The notes below the pieces were generated by a model. It had not been told where the DNA came from. It worked only from the letters and a program-made list of their open reading frames with translations, and did not search any database. The position numbers and the translations under genes are program-made. Positions 1 to 6,103 of a stretch of 6,235 bases of DNA are shown piece after piece. The first letter of the stretch is position 1; the number at the start of each line of letters is the position of its first letter. Source of the stretch: Clostridia bacterium (lineage in GTDB: Bacteria > Bacillota > Clostridia > Oscillospirales > CAG-272); NCBI GenBank assembly GCA_017456685.1, contig JAFTIV010000096.1, positions 1 through 6,235 on the forward strand, read 5' to 3'.

Positions 1-29
1 AAAAAGCGCTCTTCGCAGAGCGCTTTTTT
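1..29. terminator. Intrinsic terminator of an upstream gene, bidirectional-looking
   Basis: A perfect 12-bp stem (1-12 with 17-28) closes a TCGC tetraloop. The A-run on one side and the T-run on the other make it usable from both strands. The stem core is AGCGCTCT/AGAGCGCT. It probably ends the gene left of the window, which is not visible, and insulates thiN. The window begins inside the A-run, so the stem may extend further left. Confidence 0.85.
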
Positions 30-53
30 ATATGCAATACCGATTTAAATCTA

Positions 54-82
54 TTGAATTTTTTTAGAATATATGTTAAAAT
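54..82 (+). promoter_or_regulatory. Predicted sigma-A promoter of thiN
   Basis: The -35 box TTGAAT (54-59) and the -10 box TAAAAT (77-82) are separated by exactly 17 nt. A TGT just upstream of the -10 gives an extended TGn motif. The expected start of transcription is near 89, leaving an AT-rich leader of about 45 nt. No riboswitch or attenuator is visible in that leader, so thiN itself does not appear to be under the TPP riboswitch found downstream. Confidence 0.65.
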
Positions 83-134
83 CAAATCATATATAGGTTT
101 AACTTAATTTCTATATTTAAAGAATGGATTAAAA

Positions 135-785
135 ATGAGTAACGGAGAAAAAATTTGTTATATAGCTTGCGCGCTCGATTGTGATATTGATATAAGCCTC
201 AACGAGGGCGATTTCGTGATAGGAGCAGACAAGGGCTATCAAATACTTGAAAGCAATGGAATAAAGCCAAATTTGGCTCTTGGAGACTTCGATTCCTATG
301 ATGGCAAGATAAATGCGGAAAATGTAATTCGCTTCCCAGTAAAAAAGGATTTTACCGATAGTGAGCTTGCAATAATGCACGCAATAGAGCTTGGATATAA
401 GAAAATTCAGGTCTTTGGCGCAATAGGCGCCTACCTTGACCACACTCTTGCAAATGTTACAATTTTGTCAAAATATACCGAGAAGGGAATAGATTTATCC
501 TTTATAGACGGAGAAAAGCTTTTGTTTGCTATATCGAATTCTCAAGTTGATTTTACAAGCGAAGCAAAGGGTAGAATATCAATTTTTTCTGCTAAGGATA
601 AATCATATGGCGTTTTTGAAAAAGGGCTTTTATATGAACTTGATAATGCCACGCTTGAGGCAAACACACCTTTAGGTGTAAGTAATGAATTTATAGGCAA
701 GGATGCGACAATTTCCGTCAAAAACGGAACACTTATTATTTATACCGACAGAAAAAATTACGAAAACTACTTGACAAGACGATAA
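135..785 (+). CDS. thiN: Thiamine pyrophosphokinase
   Basis: This cytoplasmic enzyme transfers pyrophosphate from ATP to thiamine to give thiamine pyrophosphate. The 216-aa length is typical of bacterial ThiN/YloS-type enzymes. Visible family signatures in order are GADKG (30-34), GDFDS (50-54), KKDFTDSE (70-77), GAIGAYLDHTLAN (95-107), and the C-terminal substrate-domain stretch TPLGVSNEFIGKDATISV (178-195). The usual form of the fourth motif, as I know the family, is GG-R-x-DH. Here the Arg position is Tyr100, while the Asp-His pair (102-103) is kept. The start at 135 has only a weak ribosome binding site (GGA at 125-127), and ATG at 124 is closed by an immediate in-frame stop. The next gene, thiT, imports thiamine, which fits a salvage pair. 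The last codons overlap the -35 box of the thiT promoter. Confidence 0.93.
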   Translation: MSNGEKICYIACALDCDIDISLNEGDFVIGADKGYQILESNGIKPNLALGDFDSYDGKINAENVIRFPVKKDFTDSELAIMHAIELGYKKIQVFGAIGAYLDHTLANVTILSKYTEKGIDLSFIDGEKLLFAISNSQVDFTSEAKGRISIFSAKDKSYGVFEKGLLYELDNATLEANTPLGVSNEFIGKDATISVKNGTLIIYTDRKNYENYLTRR

Positions 786-799
786 AGTTGTGCTAGAAT
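771..799 (+). promoter_or_regulatory. Predicted sigma-A promoter of the thiT leader, inside the 3' end of thiN
   Basis: A perfect -35 box TTGACA (771-776) lies within thiN. A 17-nt spacer leads to the -10 box TAGAAT (794-799), preceded by TGC (791-793, an extended -10 motif). The predicted start is around 805-807, a few bases upstream of the TPP aptamer, so the riboswitch would lie at the very 5' end of the transcript. This gives thiT a transcript of its own, though read-through from thiN is also possible because no terminator separates them. Confidence 0.8.
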
Positions 800-816
800 T
801 CAAGCATCGCACAATT
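786..816. repeat. Inverted repeat across the -10 region of the thiT promoter
   Basis: GTTGTGC (787-793) faces GCACAAT (809-815) with one G-T wobble, and A786-T816 can extend it. The arms bracket the -10 box TAGAAT and the predicted start site. No T-run follows, so it is unlikely to be a terminator for thiN. It could be an operator. Alternatively its right arm may matter at the RNA level, because 806-813 is complementary to the 3' arm of the leader terminator. Confidence 0.45.
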
Positions 817-817
817 A

Positions 818-905
818 AATATTCAGGGGTGCTATTATGGCTGAGATGGACCTTTCCAAACCCTTTAACCTGATACGGATAATGCCGGCGTAGGAAGATA
901 ATATT
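818..905 (+). ncRNA. TPP riboswitch (THI element)
   Basis: The thiamine pyrophosphate aptamer is recognisable from conserved blocks in the correct order: GGGGTGC (826-832), CTGAGA (841-846), ACCC (860-863), ACCTGAT (868-874), GGATAATGCC (877-886), and GCGTAGGAAG (888-897). Helices that can be drawn are GGGT/ACCC (827-830 with 860-863), CCT/AGG (869-871 with 892-894), and CGG/CCG (876-878 with 885-887). The last replaces the common CTGG/CCAG pair compatibly. An optional hairpin lies at 847-858. The helix before CTGAGA is unusually short. AATATT at 818-823 can pair with AATATT at 900-905 to close the aptamer. It precedes a terminator and thiT, so high TPP should switch transporter expression off. 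Confidence 0.95.
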
Positions 906-922
906 GAAACATTAAAATATTG

Positions 923-963
923 TTACCGCACGGATATTTTCCTGTGCGGTAATTTTATATTTT
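923..963 (+). terminator. Riboswitch-controlled intrinsic terminator in the thiT leader
   Basis: A 9-bp stem pairs TTACCGCAC (923-931) with GTGCGGTAA (944-952). GGA/TCC can extend it inside, with one bulged T. It is followed by TTTTATATTTT. Lying between the TPP aptamer and the thiT start, it is the expected expression platform: terminator forms with TPP bound, read-through occurs without TPP. Confidence 0.85.
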
Positions 964-976
964 AAGGAGGTTTCCA

Positions 977-1573
977 ATGGAAACAAAAACACTTCAAAGC
1001 AAGCAAATTCTTGCATTAACTCAAAGTGCTATTTTTATAGCGCTTGCAACCGTTTTAAGCTTTTTGCCCGTTTATAAGATGCCTATGGGTGGCTCTGTAA
1101 CGTTGGCGAGTATGCTTCCTATTCTTTTTATAGGCGTTAAATTCGGCTACAAATGGGGAATTAGTAGTGCAGGAATTTATGCCGCAATTCAACTTTTTCA
1201 AGCACTTATTGAGGGAAATGTATTTATTTATTGTAATGGTGCTGGAATAGTTATTCTTTGCGTTTTGTTCGACTACATAGTTCCCTTTGGTATTTTGGGC
1301 TTGTCAGCCTTCGCAAGACCGAAAAGCGGAAAAGGACTTAGCATCATCAAAACTACAATCACCTTTGGTGTTCTTGTGGCTATAAGATTTGTATGCCATT
1401 TTATTACAGGCGTAGCTATTTGGGGACAATGGGCACCTGAGGGAATGGGCAAATTCCTTTATTCCTTGCTTTATAATGGTCAGTATATGCTTCCTGAGCT
1501 TATCATAACTCTTGTAATAGGCGTATTTCTTATGTCCTCAAGTCAAATAGAGAAGTTATTAACGAAAAATTAA
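977..1573 (+). CDS. thiT: ECF-type thiamine transporter substrate-binding subunit ThiT
   Basis: This membrane S-component binds thiamine outside the cell. It works with a shared ECF energising module (EcfA, EcfA', EcfT) that is not in this window. The 198-aa protein is strongly hydrophobic, with about six membrane segments. The C-terminal third carries the family signature around HFITG...W...Y...YNGQYMLPE (141-174). Spacing matches the Lactococcus lactis thiamine-site residues as I recall them: His141, Gly145, Trp149, Tyr162 and Asn167 would correspond to His125, Gly129, Trp133, Tyr146 and Asn151. Asp99-Tyr100 appears to take the place of Glu84-Tyr85. The start is supported by AAGGAGG (964-970) 6 nt upstream of ATG. 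It follows a TPP riboswitch and terminator, which independently supports a thiamine role. A strong terminator follows the stop codon. Confidence 0.95.
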   Translation: METKTLQSKQILALTQSAIFIALATVLSFLPVYKMPMGGSVTLASMLPILFIGVKFGYKWGISSAGIYAAIQLFQALIEGNVFIYCNGAGIVILCVLFDYIVPFGILGLSAFARPKSGKGLSIIKTTITFGVLVAIRFVCHFITGVAIWGQWAPEGMGKFLYSLLYNGQYMLPELIITLVIGVFLMSSSQIEKLLTKN

Positions 1574-1579
1574 AAAACT

Positions 1580-1610
1580 GCTTGGCAAACGTGCTTTGCC
1601 AAGCTTTTTT
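1580..1610 (+). terminator. Intrinsic terminator of thiT
   Basis: A perfect 10-bp stem, GCTTGGCAAA (1580-1589) with TTTGCCAAGC (1595-1604), closes a CGTGC loop and is followed by six T. An A-run at 1572-1577 precedes it, so weak function from the opposite strand is possible. It closes the thiamine transcription unit. Confidence 0.92.
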
Positions 1611-1630
1611 GTATATTTTGCAAATAAATG

Positions 1631-1659
1631 TTGAAAAACGCAATATGGTATGGTAAAAT
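1631..1659 (+). promoter_or_regulatory. Predicted sigma-A promoter of the YwaF-like gene
   Basis: The -35 box TTGAAA (1631-1636) is followed by a 17-nt spacer and the -10 box TAAAAT (1654-1659), with TGG directly upstream of the -10 (extended TGn motif). It lies 21 nt after the thiT terminator, so the next gene is a separate transcription unit. The predicted start is near 1666, leaving a leader of about 25 nt. Confidence 0.72.
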
Positions 1660-1691
1660 TAGCCTGTAAATGTTAATTAAAGGAGAGAAAA

Positions 1692-2447
1692 ATGCATAGC
1701 TTATTTGGTACAAAGCACATAATTTTAATTATTGTGTCGATCGCACTTATAGTAGGTCTTTTCATTATTTCAAAAAGATTTAAATTTCAAACAATTTGCA
1801 AGGCGCTGTTTTATGTTGGTATCGTTTCGGAAATAGTAAAAATATTTTACTACATTTTGGCAAATGAGGAAAAGTACGGCGGGATTTTGCCTAAAACCGA
1901 CCTTCCGTTTCACCTTTGCTCAATTCAAATTATTTTCATCGCAATAATAAATATAAGTCAAAGCGAAAAGCTAAAGCGCTTTATTTTAAGCTTTATGCTC
2001 CCAAGCTGTCTTTTTGGCGGAATTGCCGCAATTCTTATAGCGACTCCCTCATCATTAAACGCTTGGGTTATAACTATTCAATACTTCTTATACCATATTG
2101 CAATAGTCGTTTTTGCGTTGAATATTTTCGCGTCAAAGGAAATCAAATTGACAATAAAAGACTATTTTAATTGTCTTAAATTTCTTCTTATCATAATGTT
2201 CTTTGCAATTTATATCAACAGTATTCTTTATGATGGAAACACAAAAATCAACTTTATGTATGTTGTATCGCCACCACAGGATGGATTGCCTTATCTCAAT
2301 GAGGAGAAGGGTTGGCTTTCATACATTATAAGATATGCAATACTCGTAATAGTTGCAGTAACTGCTTGCTACATAAAGCCTATAATTACCGCAATAAAGG
2401 AGAAAATCTCGCAAATCAAGGAAAAAGGCGAAAAAACTGAAAAATAA
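1692..2447 (+). CDS. YwaF/TIGR02206-like integral membrane protein
   Basis: The function of this family is not established. The 251-aa protein has about seven hydrophobic segments, roughly at residues 8-27, 37-57, 73-89, 98-118, 127-147, 162-180 and 209-230. The motifs I associate with the YwaF group are LPFHLCSIQ (71-79), a His-containing membrane stretch QYFLYH (130-135), and NFMYV followed by a Pro-rich loop (187-197). The short C-terminal tail (236-251) is rich in Lys and Glu and is probably cytoplasmic. The start is set by AGGAG (1681-1685), 6 nt before ATG. It has its own promoter and terminator, so its neighbours say little about its role. Confidence is good for the family and nil for a specific activity. 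Confidence 0.78.
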   Translation: MHSLFGTKHIILIIVSIALIVGLFIISKRFKFQTICKALFYVGIVSEIVKIFYYILANEEKYGGILPKTDLPFHLCSIQIIFIAIINISQSEKLKRFILSFMLPSCLFGGIAAILIATPSSLNAWVITIQYFLYHIAIVVFALNIFASKEIKLTIKDYFNCLKFLLIIMFFAIYINSILYDGNTKINFMYVVSPPQDGLPYLNEEKGWLSYIIRYAILVIVAVTACYIKPIITAIKEKISQIKEKGEKTEK

Positions 2448-2450
2448 TTC

Positions 2451-2480
2451 AAATAGCAGGCTCAAATGCCTGCTATTTCT
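2451..2480 (+). terminator. Probable terminator of the YwaF-like gene
   Basis: A perfect 11-bp stem, AAATAGCAGGC (2451-2461) with GCCTGCTATTT (2468-2478), closes a TCAAAT loop. The following T-run is short (TTTCT), which makes it a moderate rather than strong terminator. It starts 4 nt after the stop codon and ends 2 nt before the next -35 box. Confidence 0.7.
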
Positions 2481-2481
2481 A

Positions 2482-2510
2482 TTGACATTACTATTAGAAA
2501 ATAGTAAAAT
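2482..2510 (+). promoter_or_regulatory. Predicted sigma-A promoter of the alpha/beta hydrolase gene
   Basis: A perfect -35 box TTGACA (2482-2487), a 17-nt spacer and the -10 box TAAAAT (2505-2510). TATAAT also occurs at 2510-2515 but would need a 22-nt spacer. Transcription should start near 2517. That leaves too little room for a ribosome binding site before ATG 2523 and supports the start at 2541. Confidence 0.75.
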
Positions 2511-2540
2511 ATAATCACAGAAATGAAAAAGAGGTGCATT

Positions 2541-3275
2541 ATGAAATACACAGCTGAATACAAATATGATAATTTAACTCATTTGGAATTTGAATTTAAG
2601 GGCAAAAAGGCAATTGTTCTGCTTCCTGATAACAAGAACGGAAAAACAATCATCAAAACAGAATATTTTGGAGCCTTTCCTGACCTTCAAAACGAAATGA
2701 TTAAAAGAGGCTATACCCTTATATTCCTCTTGAATAATAACAGATGGGGAACACCTGGCGAGGTTGACGACCAGTACGAGTTCATAAATTTTGCGTCAAA
2801 GGAATTTGGAATTTCAAATAAGGTTATCACAATAGGAATGAGCTGTGGCGGAATGATGTCGATTTTGTTGGCTTCAAAGTACCCAGAGTGCATAGAAGCT
2901 CTTTATCTTGATGCTCCTGTTGTGAACTATCTTAGCTGTCCCGCAAGATTTGGCGTAGCTTATGATGTGTTTGATAGTATGTGGGACGAGTTTGAGCGAG
3001 CGTGGCATATGTCAAAGAGTGAGCTTTTGCTATTTAGAGACCATCCGCTCGATAAGCTTGATGCCCTTGTAAAAAATAAAGTTAAAATTTATATGGCGTA
3101 TGGCGACAGCGACAAAACCGTGCCTTATGAGGAGAACGGAATTGCAATTGAGCGAATATACAAGGAAAATGGTCTTGAATCGCTTTTGTATCTTGACAAA
3201 AAGGTTGGTGTTGACCATCATCCACACGGTCCGAGCGACATAGATATAGCTATAAAATATCTTGAGAATAAATAA
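2541..3275 (+). CDS. Alpha/beta-hydrolase family protein, substrate unknown
   Basis: A cytoplasmic serine hydrolase of 244 aa is predicted; no signal peptide or membrane segment is visible. The nucleophile elbow is GMSCGG with Ser101 as nucleophile. The acid is probably Asp191 in the YGDSDKTVP stretch (187-195), after a hydrophobic strand. The base lies in the C-terminal DHHPHG stretch (225-230), most likely His226 or His227. A cap-like stretch separates the elbow from the acid. Esterase, deacylase or peptidase activity on a small substrate is possible, and nothing in the sequence fixes it. I chose ATG 2541 because GAGGTG (2531-2536) is a good ribosome binding site 4 nt upstream. An in-frame ATG at 2523 would add six residues but lacks one. 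The next gene is fucI, but separate promoters mean a shared pathway is only a guess. Confidence 0.82.
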   Translation: MKYTAEYKYDNLTHLEFEFKGKKAIVLLPDNKNGKTIIKTEYFGAFPDLQNEMIKRGYTLIFLLNNNRWGTPGEVDDQYEFINFASKEFGISNKVITIGMSCGGMMSILLASKYPECIEALYLDAPVVNYLSCPARFGVAYDVFDSMWDEFERAWHMSKSELLLFRDHPLDKLDALVKNKVKIYMAYGDSDKTVPYEENGIAIERIYKENGLESLLYLDKKVGVDHHPHGPSDIDIAIKYLENK

Positions 3276-3290
3276 ATATTGCAAAATCTG

Positions 3291-3309
3291 TAAAATCATC
3301 TTGATTTTA
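3291..3309. repeat. Inverted repeat overlapping the fucI -35 region, possible operator
   Basis: TAAAATCA (3291-3298) and TGATTTTA (3302-3309) form a perfect 8-bp inverted repeat separated by TCT. The right half overlaps the TTGATT -35 box at 3301-3306. The position suits a repressor or activator site for the fucose operon. It could also be a weak hairpin ending the hydrolase transcript, although a T-run is lacking. Confidence 0.45.
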
Positions 3310-3340
3310 TCTTGACGAAATATTATAATAAAAATATACA
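3301..3340 (+). promoter_or_regulatory. Predicted promoter region of the fucI operon, two overlapping candidates
   Basis: The better candidate is TTGATT (3301-3306), 17 nt, TATAAT (3324-3329), a perfect -10. A second, overlapping candidate is TTGACG (3312-3317), 17 nt, TATACA (3335-3340). Both would start transcription just upstream of the fucI ribosome binding site. Either shows that fucI can be transcribed independently of the hydrolase gene. Confidence 0.65.
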
Positions 3341-3365
3341 AATAAATTTTAAAGGGGAAATTAAA

Positions 3366-5159
3366 ATGGCAGAAAAAAGAATTATCGGTGACTATCCTGT
3401 AATTGGTATTCGTCCTACCATTGATGGTAGAAGAGGACCACTTAAGGTTAGAGAATCACTCGAGGCACAAACAATGAATATGGCAAAGAGTGCCGCTAAA
3501 TTGTTTGAGGAAAATCTTAAATATTCAAACGGAGAGCCTGTAAAGGTTGTTATTGCTGATACAACCATCGGTAGAGTGGCTGAGGCTGCCGCTTGTGCCG
3601 CTAAGTTTAAAAAGGAGGGCGTTGATATTACCCTTACTGTAACTCCTTGCTGGTGTTATGGCTCTGAAACAATGGATATGGACCCAAATACTATCAAGGG
3701 TGTATGGGGCTTTAATGGAACTGAAAGACCTGGTGCGGTATATCTTGCAGCGGTTCTTGCATCGCACGCACAGAAGGGACTTCCCGCATTTGGCATCTAC
3801 GGACACGATGTTCAAGAGGCTGATGATACCTCAATTCCAGAGGATGTAAAGGAAAAGCTTCTTCGCTTTGGTCGTGCAGCAGTTGCAACCGCTTCTATGA
3901 GAGGTAAATCATATCTTCAAATAGGCTCAATTTGTATGGGCATCGGTGGTTCAATCATTGATCCTGCATTTATTGAGGAATACCTTGGAATGAGAGTTGA
4001 GTCTGTTGACGAGGTTGAAATCATTAGAAGAATGACAGAGGGCATCTACGATAAGGCAGAGTACGAGAAGGCTCTTGCTTGGGCTAAGAAGAATTGTATT
4101 GAGGGCTTTGACAAGAACCCCGAGAATATGCAAAAGACTCGTGAACAAAAGGATGCCGACTGGGAGTTCGTTGTAAAGATGATGTGCATCATCAAGGACC
4201 TTATGAATGGTAATAAAAACCTTCCAAAGGGATGCGAGGAGGAGATGGTTGGACACAATGCTATCGCTGCTGGCTTCCAAGGTCAAAGACAGTGGACAGA
4301 CTTCTATCCTAACTGTGACTTCCCAGAATCTATGCTCAATACATCATTTGACTGGAATGGAGCAAGAGAGCCATACATACTCGCTACCGAGAACGATGTT
4401 CTTAATGGACTTGGAATGCTCTTTATGAAGCTTCTTACAAATCGTCCTCAAATGTTTGCCGATGTAAGAACCTACTGGAGTCCTGAGGCTGTAAAGAAGG
4501 CTACAGGCTATGATATCGAGGGCGTTGCTAAGGAGGCAGGCGGATTTATCCACCTTATTAACTCTGGTGCTTGCTGTCTTGATGCTAATGGTGGCGCTAA
4601 GGATGAAAATGGCAATGCTGTTATGAAGCCTTGGTATGAGGTTACTAAGGAAGACCAAGATAACATTATGAAGAATACCACTTGGAACTATGCTGACCTT
4701 GGCTATTTCCGTGGCGGTGGATATTCCTCAAGATTTGAAACTAAGGATCAAATGCCTGCAACGATGATTAGACTTAATCTTGTTAAGGGTCTTGGACCTG
4801 TCCTCCAAATCGCAGAGGGCTGGACCGTTGGACTTCCTGCAGAGGTTTCGGATAAGCTTTGGAAGAGAACAGACTATACTTGGCCTTGTACTTGGTTCGC
4901 ACCTCGTATTACAGGCGAGGGCGCATTCAAGAGCGCATATGATGTTATGAACAACTGGGGTGCTAACCACGGTGCAATCAGCTATGGACATATAGGTGCC
5001 GATCTTATCACAATGTGTTCAATGCTTAGAATTCCTGTATGTATGCACAATGTACCAGAGGATAAGATTTTCCGTCCCGCTGCTTGGAACGCATTTGGCA
5101 TGGATAAGGAAGGTCAGGACTATCGCGCTTGTGCTGCATATGGTCCTATGTACAAATAA
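3366..5159 (+). CDS. fucI: L-fucose isomerase
   Basis: A cytoplasmic, metal-dependent aldose-ketose isomerase that converts L-fucose to L-fuculose; enzymes of this family also accept D-arabinose. The 597 aa are close to E. coli FucI (591 aa). Identity to E. coli FucI as I remember it is very high through [87 protein letters not shown] and [10 protein letters not shown]. Metal and catalytic positions equivalent to E. coli Glu337, Asp361 and His528 are present as Glu342 (in ATEND), Asp366 (in FADVRTYW) and His535 (in NWGANHG). The start at 3366 has AAAGGGG (3351-3357) 8 nt upstream. An in-frame ATG at 3312 would add 18 residues from promoter and leader DNA and is not used. The nucleotidyltransferase gene follows after 18 nt, so the two form an operon. 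Fuculokinase and aldolase genes are not in the window. Confidence 0.98.
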   Translation: MAEKRIIGDYPVIGIRPTIDGRRGPLKVRESLEAQTMNMAKSAAKLFEENLKYSNGEPVKVVIADTTIGRVAEAAACAAKFKKEGVDITLTVTPCWCYGSETMDMDPNTIKGVWGFNGTERPGAVYLAAVLASHAQKGLPAFGIYGHDVQEADDTSIPEDVKEKLLRFGRAAVATASMRGKSYLQIGSICMGIGGSIIDPAFIEEYLGMRVESVDEVEIIRRMTEGIYDKAEYEKALAWAKKNCIEGFDKNPENMQKTREQKDADWEFVVKMMCIIKDLMNGNKNLPKGCEEEMVGHNAIAAGFQGQRQWTDFYPNCDFPESMLNTSFDWNGAREPYILATENDVLNGLGMLFMKLLTNRPQMFADVRTYWSPEAVKKATGYDIEGVAKEAGGFIHLINSGACCLDANGGAKDENGNAVMKPWYEVTKEDQDNIMKNTTWNYADLGYFRGGGYSSRFETKDQMPATMIRLNLVKGLGPVLQIAEGWTVGLPAEVSDKLWKRTDYTWPCTWFAPRITGEGAFKSAYDVMNNWGANHGAISYGHIGADLITMCSMLRIPVCMHNVPEDKIFRPAAWNAFGMDKEGQDYRACAAYGPMYK

Positions 5160-5177
5160 TTTTTTAGGAGATATATA

Positions 5178-6095
5178 ATGAAAAAAACAGCACTTGTAAT
5201 CATGGCTGCAGGTATTGGCTCACGCTTTGGTGGCGGCATAAAGCAGCTCGAGCCTCTCGGTCCTAACGGAGAGGTTATAATGGAGTATTCCATTCACGAT
5301 GCATTAGAGGCAGGCTTCAATAAGGTAGTTTTCATCATTAGAAAGGAAATGGAGGACTACTTTAAGGAGGTTGTAGGAGATAAGATTTCTAGCATTTGTG
5401 AGGTTGCTTACGCATACCAAAATATTGATAGCCTTCCAGAGGGCTTTACAAATCCACCCGAGAGAAAGAAGCCTTGGGGAACAGGTCAAGCAGTTCTTGC
5501 CTGCAAGGGTATTGTAAATGAGCCATTTATGGTAATCAACGCCGATGACTATTATGGTAAGGAAGCCTTTGCTACAGTTCACGATTTTCTTGTAAACGCA
5601 CATGAGGATCCAAGACAATACAACTTCTGCATGGCAGGCTTTATTCTCAAAAATACCCTTAGCGACAATGGTGGAGTAACCCGTGGTGTTTGTGAGGTTG
5701 ATGAAAACAAGTATCTTACTAAGGTCGTTGAAACAAGCGACATTGTTAAAACCGCAACTGGTGCGGGAGTAGCTAAGGAAAATGGAGAGGTTTCTCCTCT
5801 TGACCCTGATGCGTATGTTTCAATGAATATGTGGGGACTAACACCTGATTTTATAGATGTTCTTGAGGGCGGATTTGTAAAATTCCTTTCAAATCCAAAT
5901 CTCAATCAGCTCAAGGGAGAATATCTCCTTCCATCCGTTATTGGCGAGCTTGTAGAGAGTGGCAAGGCATCAGTAAAGGTGCTTCATACCAACGATAAGT
6001 GGTTTGGTGTTACCTATGGTGAGGACAAATATGCTGTTAAGGAGGAGTTTATTAAGCTCCAAAAGAATGGCACCTACGGAAAGACCCTTTATTAA
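5178..6095 (+). CDS. Sugar-phosphate nucleotidyltransferase-like protein
   Basis: A cytoplasmic enzyme of 305 aa with the GT-A-like fold expected of NTP_transferase proteins, which join a nucleoside triphosphate to a sugar phosphate or similar acceptor. The N-terminal nucleotide-binding loop is MAAGIGSRFGGGIKQ (9-23), with Arg16 and Lys22 as likely key residues. WGTGQAVL (100-107) and NADDYYG (121-127), which should hold the metal-binding acidic residue, follow in the usual order. The C-terminal half contains SMNMWG (215-220), GEYLLPSVI (248-256) and WFGVTYGEDK (275-284). No C-terminal hexapeptide-repeat domain is present. The acceptor cannot be read from the sequence. Co-transcription with fucI suggests a sugar-related role, but GDP-fucose synthesis is unproven. 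AGGAG (5166-5170) lies 7 nt upstream of ATG. Confidence 0.82.
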   Translation: MKKTALVIMAAGIGSRFGGGIKQLEPLGPNGEVIMEYSIHDALEAGFNKVVFIIRKEMEDYFKEVVGDKISSICEVAYAYQNIDSLPEGFTNPPERKKPWGTGQAVLACKGIVNEPFMVINADDYYGKEAFATVHDFLVNAHEDPRQYNFCMAGFILKNTLSDNGGVTRGVCEVDENKYLTKVVETSDIVKTATGAGVAKENGEVSPLDPDAYVSMNMWGLTPDFIDVLEGGFVKFLSNPNLNQLKGEYLLPSVIGELVESGKASVKVLHTNDKWFGVTYGEDKYAVKEEFIKLQKNGTYGKTLY

Positions 6096-6103
6096 ATAAA
6101 AAT

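Noticed and set aside
787..815. Inverted repeat as a terminator for thiN
   Set aside because: No T-run follows the right arm, and the promoter and riboswitch begin here.
2510..2515. TATAAT as the -10 of the hydrolase promoter
   Set aside because: The spacer from TTGACA would be 22 nt. TAAAAT at 2505-2510 gives 17 nt.
2523..2540. Upstream ATG for the alpha/beta hydrolase
   Set aside because: It lies about 6 nt after the predicted transcription start with no ribosome binding site, whereas ATG 2541 has GAGGTG at good spacing.
3312..3365. Upstream in-frame ATG extending fucI by 18 residues
   Set aside because: This stretch holds promoter elements and the ribosome binding site AAAGGGG for ATG 3366, and the extra residues do not resemble the FucI N-terminus.
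3525..5618. Several long minus-strand and alternate-frame open frames within fucI and the nucleotidyltransferase gene
   Set aside because: They lie wholly inside confidently identified genes, lack ribosome binding sites and recognisable motifs, and are explained as shadows of the real coding frame.
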